A DNA stretch of 64,000 bases. Source: Tubiluchus corallicola (taxonomy: Eukaryota; Priapulida; Priapulimorpha; Priapulimorphida; Tubiluchidae). A program made the translations under genes and the position numbers. Location: positions 2,501 to 66,500 of the forward strand of contig JAQGDQ010001029.1 of the NCBI GenBank assembly GCA_030141605.1, written 5' to 3'. The notes under the pieces were generated by a model. The model searched no databases and was not told where the DNA came from. It saw nothing but the letters and a program-made list of their open reading frames with translations. Below are positions 59,949-64,000 of this stretch, piece after piece; positions within the stretch are counted from its first letter, which is position 1; the number at the start of each line of letters is the position of its first letter.

Positions 59949-61015
59949 CCGAAATCTACTACGATTTGCGTCATCCTGCCGGTTATGCTAGCGCACGTGC
60001 ATTGAAACGCGCCTCTGGCGACACGATGCGTCGCGTGCGCGAATGGTTGAGTGCACAATCCGCCTACACCCTCCACAGGGGTGCCAGACGTAGTAGATAT
60101 GACACTCGCCCGACTTTGACGCGCGGTATCGATTATCAATGGCAAGCCGATTTGGTAATTATGGACGCGCTATCCAAATATAACGATGGCTACAAATACA
60201 TGTTAACCGTGGTGGATTGTTTTAGTCGTTATGCCTGGGCGAGAGCTTTGAAGAGTAAAGGTGGACGCGAAACTGCCGAGGCTCTACGCTCCATATTCGA
60301 AGAGGAGGGGCGCGCGCCCCTCAAATTACACACGGACAAGGGTAAAGAATTTCAAAATAGACATGTACAAAAATTGTTGAAAGACTATGGCATATATTTT
60401 TTCACCACGGAAAGTGTCTACAAGGCGGCCCTGGTGGAACGTTTTAACAGAACTTTAAAATCGAGATGCTACAAAGTTTTCACCCATCGCAACACCCTGA
60501 GATGGATAGATTTTCTCCAAGATCTGGTGTACGGATACAATGGTGCCACACATCGCACCATAGGAATGGCACCGCGCGAGGTGAATGCACGAAACGAGAT
60601 GCTTTTGTGGAGAAAATTATATGCCAAAGGAAGGAGGCGAAGAAAGAAAGATTTAAGAACACCTTCGAAATTAGTGGTGGGGGATTTGGTGCGTCTTTCC
60701 AAAGTCAAGGGACGTTTCGAAAAGTCTTACTTTCCCAACTGGACGGAAGAACTGTTCACGGTTAGTGCGGTGTCCGAAGGTGACGATTTCGCCACTTGGC
60801 CGCCCGCTTACCGCATATCCGATCACACCGGCGAAGAAGTGCGCGGTATATTTTATCGTGAAGAATTACAGAAAGTGATCAAGACGGACGACGTTTATCG
60901 CGTGGAAAAAGTACTCAAAACCAAAGGTAGAGGAAGACATAAGCGTTTCTTTGTAAAATGGTTGGGTTATCCCACAGAGTTTGCCAGCTGGATAACTGCA
61001 GAAGATTTTGTGTAG
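59921..61015 (+). CDS. DDE integrase with C-terminal chromodomain
   Basis: 364 aa of retroviral-type integrase that inserts the element DNA. The catalytic triad is D77 (QADLVIMD), D139 (LHTDKGKEF) and E173 (ALVERFNRTL), with about 33 residues between the second Asp and the Glu. The YGYNGATHRTIGMAP segment is the usual Polinton and Ty3-type motif. The end (about 325-362) is a chromodomain, YRVEKVL with FVKWLGYP and SWI, which may direct insertion to modified histones. It overlaps the preceding gene by 28 nt and is followed closely by the penton gene. All key residues are intact. Confidence 0.93.
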   Translation: MGETGDRRLAEIYYDLRHPAGYASARALKRASGDTMRRVREWLSAQSAYTLHRGARRSRYDTRPTLTRGIDYQWQADLVIMDALSKYNDGYKYMLTVVDCFSRYAWARALKSKGGRETAEALRSIFEEEGRAPLKLHTDKGKEFQNRHVQKLLKDYGIYFFTTESVYKAALVERFNRTLKSRCYKVFTHRNTLRWIDFLQDLVYGYNGATHRTIGMAPREVNARNEMLLWRKLYAKGRRRRKKDLRTPSKLVVGDLVRLSKVKGRFEKSYFPNWTEELFTVSAVSEGDDFATWPPAYRISDHTGEEVRGIFYREELQKVIKTDDVYRVEKVLKTKGRGRHKRFFVKWLGYPTEFASWITAEDFV

Positions 61016-61022
61016 AAAAAAC

Positions 61023-61805
61023 ATGATACCGGGTAGTTTTTCCGTGTTATTGCCCTCTAATGCCTCTCCCAAAGTGTATCCGGAGAACAGGCCGGGCGCC
61101 TTTCGCGTACAACTGCTCGATCCGCTAGAGCTGAAGGGAAACTGGGAAGTGGGTCTGACAGAAATAGTCTATCCGCGCTCATTCTACAATTACGAGGACA
61201 ACGAGTCGGTGGCCTTTATGACCCACGAGCGTGCCGTCAAGCTACCAGTGCTAACCGAATTTGCCGCACACTCCAAAAGGTTTAAACACATAGAGCTACC
61301 AAATGGACATTATAGCGATGCAAAAGAGCTGATGCACTACATAAATCAACAACTTCCCAAAAAGTTTTTCAACGTCACCTTTCACCCCATATCTAGACAC
61401 TCCCACTGGGCGGTTAAGGGAGAACTTTCCACTCTGGTCTTACGTAAACCGGTCACCGACATGATGGGTTTTTGGAACTTACCTTCGGCGATACTCACCA
61501 TAGGTGAACACGAATCCCCACACCCCTGCAAAGTGGATAGAGGACAACAGACGTTATACATCTATCTAGATTGCATCGAGCACTCCGTCGTGGGTCACAC
61601 TTCTGTACCTCTCTTGCGTGCAATAACCATTGCGCGACAGCATGGCGACACTGTCACTCACGAATTTCAGCGCATCTACTACCGCAAAGTTAACAAGAGT
61701 CAGATAAAAAGTTTGGAGGTGTATGTTTGTGACGACACTGGTAAAAAAGTGAACTTTCATTGGGGCCACATGATTTTGAATCTACACTTTAGACCATCAT
61801 TGTAA
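61023..61805 (+). CDS. Minor capsid (penton-like) protein
   Basis: 260 aa starting MIPGSFSVLLPSNAS. The in-frame extension to 61008 has no ATG and overlaps the integrase end. The N-terminal pattern (PSNAS-x3-YPENR, WEVGLTEIVYP) is characteristic of Polinton minor capsid proteins predicted to form a single jelly roll at capsid vertices. It starts 8 nt after the integrase stop, so both are probably on one transcript. Confidence 0.82.
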   Translation: MIPGSFSVLLPSNASPKVYPENRPGAFRVQLLDPLELKGNWEVGLTEIVYPRSFYNYEDNESVAFMTHERAVKLPVLTEFAAHSKRFKHIELPNGHYSDAKELMHYINQQLPKKFFNVTFHPISRHSHWAVKGELSTLVLRKPVTDMMGFWNLPSAILTIGEHESPHPCKVDRGQQTLYIYLDCIEHSVVGHTSVPLLRAITIARQHGDTVTHEFQRIYYRKVNKSQIKSLEVYVCDDTGKKVNFHWGHMILNLHFRPSL

Positions 61806-61878
61806 CACCGTTGCAACACCGCTAATAACTAATAAGCAAAAAAAGACACCCGCATCAGAACAAATTTACAGAAAGAGG

Positions 61879-62271
61879 ATGGTGGCCAACAGCGATCCCT
61901 ATTACAGCTATTATAGCAAACCTCAGATCGGGGGTGTGCTACCCGTATATGCCGGTGCAGGCTTACAGTCTGGCAGTGGCTTGTTTAGCCTTATAGCTCG
62001 CGTTGCCATACCGCTAATACGAAAAATTGCCAGTGTGGCTAAACCTGCGGGACGGCTAGCAATGGGTGCCGCTAAAAATATAGCCAAGTCGACTGCTAAG
62101 AGAGCAGCCGGCGGTTTAAAAGATGCTCTAGCGCAAGAGATAAGCAAAACCGTGTTGAGTGCAAAAAGACGTAAAGCAAAACCCGCTCAGCGCCGACGAC
62201 GTCAGACTGGTACTGGTAGAAGAACGAGAACAAAGGCAAAAAGAAGAACAAAGCGCGATATTTTTTCCTGA
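61879..62271 (+). CDS. pVI/pX-like basic capsid-associated protein
   Basis: 130 aa. The N-terminal motif is YYSYYSKPQIGGVLPVYAG with a nearby LQSGSGLFS, then an amphipathic or hydrophobic region (ARVAIPLIRKIASVAKPAG, AMGAAKN) and a strongly basic tail. The YY-x-Q-GG and Q-x-G-x-G patterns are usual in Polinton proteins compared with adenovirus pVI and pX, which lie inside the capsid and help membrane disruption or DNA packing. The assignment is by pattern and position. Confidence 0.65.
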   Translation: MVANSDPYYSYYSKPQIGGVLPVYAGAGLQSGSGLFSLIARVAIPLIRKIASVAKPAGRLAMGAAKNIAKSTAKRAAGGLKDALAQEISKTVLSAKRRKAKPAQRRRRQTGTGRRTRTKAKRRTKRDIFS

Positions 62272-62320
62272 ATTAGTAATCGGATTGCATAAAGAGGTAG
62301 AGAAGAAAAAAAGAAGAACA

Positions 62321-63625
62321 ATGGAAACACTGGCGGCTAAAAGTGAATTGGATTTGTTCACAGAAATGCCCACTCAGGTGGCCATTTCCGAAGGACAATA
62401 CGTGGATTTTCATCCCATAAACACCTACACGGAGAATGTGACTAGTCCCATCGAGTTTCACATAATTGGTAGTTCTGATGAATACTTAGATTGCGACGAT
62501 GTGCATCTAGTTTTAGATGTGCGCATGTTAACCGCAGCAGGTCAACCCATTAGAGTGGGTGCAGGGGTAGAAGATCCCCTTCCACATGTGGCACCAGTCA
62601 ATTTGCCCGCCACTTCCATGTTTTCGGATTGCGAAGTCATTTTGGGGAATACCCAAATACAGGGAGGCTCGCACGACTATGCCTATAGAGCTTACCTGCA
62701 AACCTTATTGGAGTACGAACCTGACACAAAAGATACACAATTGATCATAGCAGGATGGCAACCTGACCCCAGTAACAATCGAATCGATCAACCGGATCAA
62801 AACAATTCCATACAAGATAGAGCGCGCCCGTTGCGCGATGGCGCAACGCATCAATACGTCACTAAACTGTTTGTAGATTTCTTTAGACAACCGCGTTTTT
62901 TGTTGCCGGGCGTGGACTTGCGCATAAGGTTGATTAGACAGCGTGCAGACTGGTACATGATGAGCGCCTATCCGGATCGCGAAGTCTATTTGCACGTACA
63001 AAGAGCCGTCTTGTATGCACGACGCGTGCGCGTGATGCCAAGCGTGCTTAAAGCACACCTTGATGGTCTGAGTCGCTATAATGCCATCTACCCTTACAAT
63101 AAAGTAGAAATGACCAGTTTCACCATTGGACAGGGAGCACAAAGCATCGTGAAAGAGGATCTGTTCTCGGGTCGCGTACCAAAACTTTGCTTATTCGGAC
63201 TCGTGAGAAATGACGCTTATAACGGTTCGCGAGCACTTAGTCCATACAACTTTCAACATTTCAACATCAATCACGTCACCATGTACGTGGGCTCGGAAGA
63301 AATGCCACATCGCACCTTTCACCCGAATTTCCCGAGTGGAATCGTAGGACGCGAGTTTGTTGCTCTTTATCAGGCCTTTAATCTGTTTGGTAAAGATAAA
63401 GGAATCATCACACCTACAGAATTTAAACGGGGTACGACGCTCTTTGGATTTAACCTATCTCCAGATCAAAGCCTGGTTGGACATCGCCAAGGTGATAAAG
63501 GCGGTCAAGTACGTATCGAATTGAAATTTGCGCAAGCATTACCACACACCGTAAATGTGGTGGTCATGGCAGTATTTGATGCCAAAATCGAGATAACGAA
63601 ATTACTTGACGTCATAACACTATAA
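62321..63625 (+). CDS. Major capsid protein (double jelly roll)
   Basis: 434 aa starting METLAAKSELDLF. An in-frame extension upstream to 62159 is a shadow of the preceding gene. Typical features of the Polinton hexon-type protein are the N-terminal SELDLFTEMPTQ, IEFHIIGSSDEYLD, PVNLPATSMFSDCEV, and LLPGVDLRIRLIR, ending in NVVVMAVFDAKIEI. It should trimerise into capsomers of an icosahedral shell. It is intact. The stop overlaps the next start (TAATG), so it is probably translated from the same unit as the protease. Confidence 0.92.
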   Translation: METLAAKSELDLFTEMPTQVAISEGQYVDFHPINTYTENVTSPIEFHIIGSSDEYLDCDDVHLVLDVRMLTAAGQPIRVGAGVEDPLPHVAPVNLPATSMFSDCEVILGNTQIQGGSHDYAYRAYLQTLLEYEPDTKDTQLIIAGWQPDPSNNRIDQPDQNNSIQDRARPLRDGATHQYVTKLFVDFFRQPRFLLPGVDLRIRLIRQRADWYMMSAYPDREVYLHVQRAVLYARRVRVMPSVLKAHLDGLSRYNAIYPYNKVEMTSFTIGQGAQSIVKEDLFSGRVPKLCLFGLVRNDAYNGSRALSPYNFQHFNINHVTMYVGSEEMPHRTFHPNFPSGIVGREFVALYQAFNLFGKDKGIITPTEFKRGTTLFGFNLSPDQSLVGHRQGDKGGQVRIELKFAQALPHTVNVVVMAVFDAKIEITKLLDVITL

Positions 63626-64000
63626 TGTTAACGTTAACAGTACTCGTGTCGACGACGGCATCGGCAATAGCTGCAGCAGCGACACCGTTTTTATCTATGG
63701 TTAGTTCTTCAAGGACGATGACAGGAATGAACACCCTTCAATTGGAAGACTTCATGCAAAAACGCGCCCCTCCAGCAGCGAAACATCAATTTCGAGGGGT
63801 TTATTCGTCTTCTGAATTACTGGAGAGTGTCACAGTGAATGAACTCCCTGCTAGCTATATTGTCAACACTCAACCCAGCAATTTACCGGGCGAACACTGG
63901 GTGGCGCTCTATTTAGAGACCTCTGGTCGTGGAGAGTTATTCGATTCCTACGGATTGGCACCCACCTATAGAATTAGGAAATTTTTAAATAAAAATTGTA
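63625..64000 (+). CDS. Adenain-like cysteine protease (partial, runs off window)
   Basis: It is open from the ATG at 63625, which overlaps the capsid stop, to the window edge (125 codons). An alternative start is the Met of MNTLQLEDFM at residue 35, where the family homology begins. Motifs are GEHWVALYL with the catalytic His (residue 91) and LFDSYG with Asp (107). The catalytic Cys lies beyond the edge. Such proteases process capsid precursor proteins during maturation. Confidence 0.85.
   Translation, partial: MLTLTVLVSTTASAIAAAATPFLSMVSSSRTMTGMNTLQLEDFMQKRAPPAAKHQFRGVYSSSELLESVTVNELPASYIVNTQPSNLPGEHWVALYLETSGRGELFDSYGLAPTYRIRKFLNKNC

Larger units (their letters stand above)
54150..64000. 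mobile_element. Polinton/Maverick (adintovirus-like) element, right end outside window
   Basis: Base composition changes abruptly near 54150-54170, and from there a compact gene set follows with the Polinton hallmarks: packaging ATPase, chromodomain integrase, penton, major capsid protein and adenain-like protease. These large double-stranded DNA elements use protein-primed PolB, which is not in the window. The left-end coordinate is approximate: I could not identify the TIR border or a target duplication. The capsid-side genes are intact, so the insertion may be recent. No septin exon follows 53027 within the window, so it probably sits in a septin intron. Confidence 0.85.

Noticed and set aside
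62159-62320. N-terminal extension of the major capsid protein
   Set aside because: It overlaps the basic pVI/pX-like gene in another frame, and capsid homology begins at the Met of METLAAKSELDLF.

Overview
The window looks like a piece of AT-rich invertebrate animal (metazoan) chromosome. It carries spliced nuclear genes, tRNA-derived SINEs, several LINE clades, MITEs and long microsatellites. From about 54.15 kb to the right edge it also carries most of a Polinton/Maverick (adintovirus-like) element that is much richer in GC. I cannot name the species from sequence alone.

Host genes. (1) 1.4-14.2 kb, plus strand: three tandem paralogous genes for small secreted proteins with a six-cysteine domain, C-x(16-17)-C-x2-C-x(25-27)-C-C-x8-C. 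Each coding exon starts directly, or 3 nt, after a splice acceptor, and a similar non-coding 5' exon with a GT donor lies 1.2-2 kb upstream of each. Copy 1 has two domains, copy 2 has a long Q/K/E-rich tandem repeat before its domain, and copy 3 has one domain. (2) 17.48-24.65 kb, minus strand: ribosomal protein S13 (uS15) with four exons recovered. A CR1/L2-like LINE sits in intron 1. (3) 28.57-37.50 kb, minus strand: a two-coding-exon alpha-1,3-fucosyltransferase (GT10) with a 7.5-kb intron full of repeats. (4) 44.65-53.03 kb, plus strand: the 5' part of a septin, including a probable 5-nt microexon. Its later exons are not seen before the Polinton, so the Polinton probably lies in a septin intron.

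Repeats. There are LINE pieces of at least four kinds (CR1/L2-like, Jockey/I-like, RTE-like 3' ends, and a CR1/Jockey-like 3' end). There are two tRNA-derived SINE families, one with a LINE-like microsatellite tail. A MITE flanked by TTAA is present in two copies. Several snap-back inverted repeats, satellite-like arrays and long microsatellites are also present.

Polinton. Plus-strand genes in order are the FtsK/HerA packaging ATPase, a small basic virion-type protein, an uncharacterised Q/P-rich protein, the DDE integrase with chromodomain, the minor capsid (penton) protein, a pVI/pX-like basic protein, the double-jelly-roll major capsid protein, and the adenain-like protease, which runs off the window. 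A divergent minus-strand block is unusual. It encodes a protein with two PC4-like modules (its 5' end made by a 123-bp spliceosomal intron), a small basic ORF, a protein of uncertain, possibly exonuclease-like, fold, and a clear TATA-binding-protein (TBP) fold with both saddle repeats. TATA-like sequences point both ways from the divergent promoter region. The idea that this element carries its own transcription-initiation module (TBP plus PC4-like) is the most interesting observation here. PolB and the right terminal repeat are outside the window.
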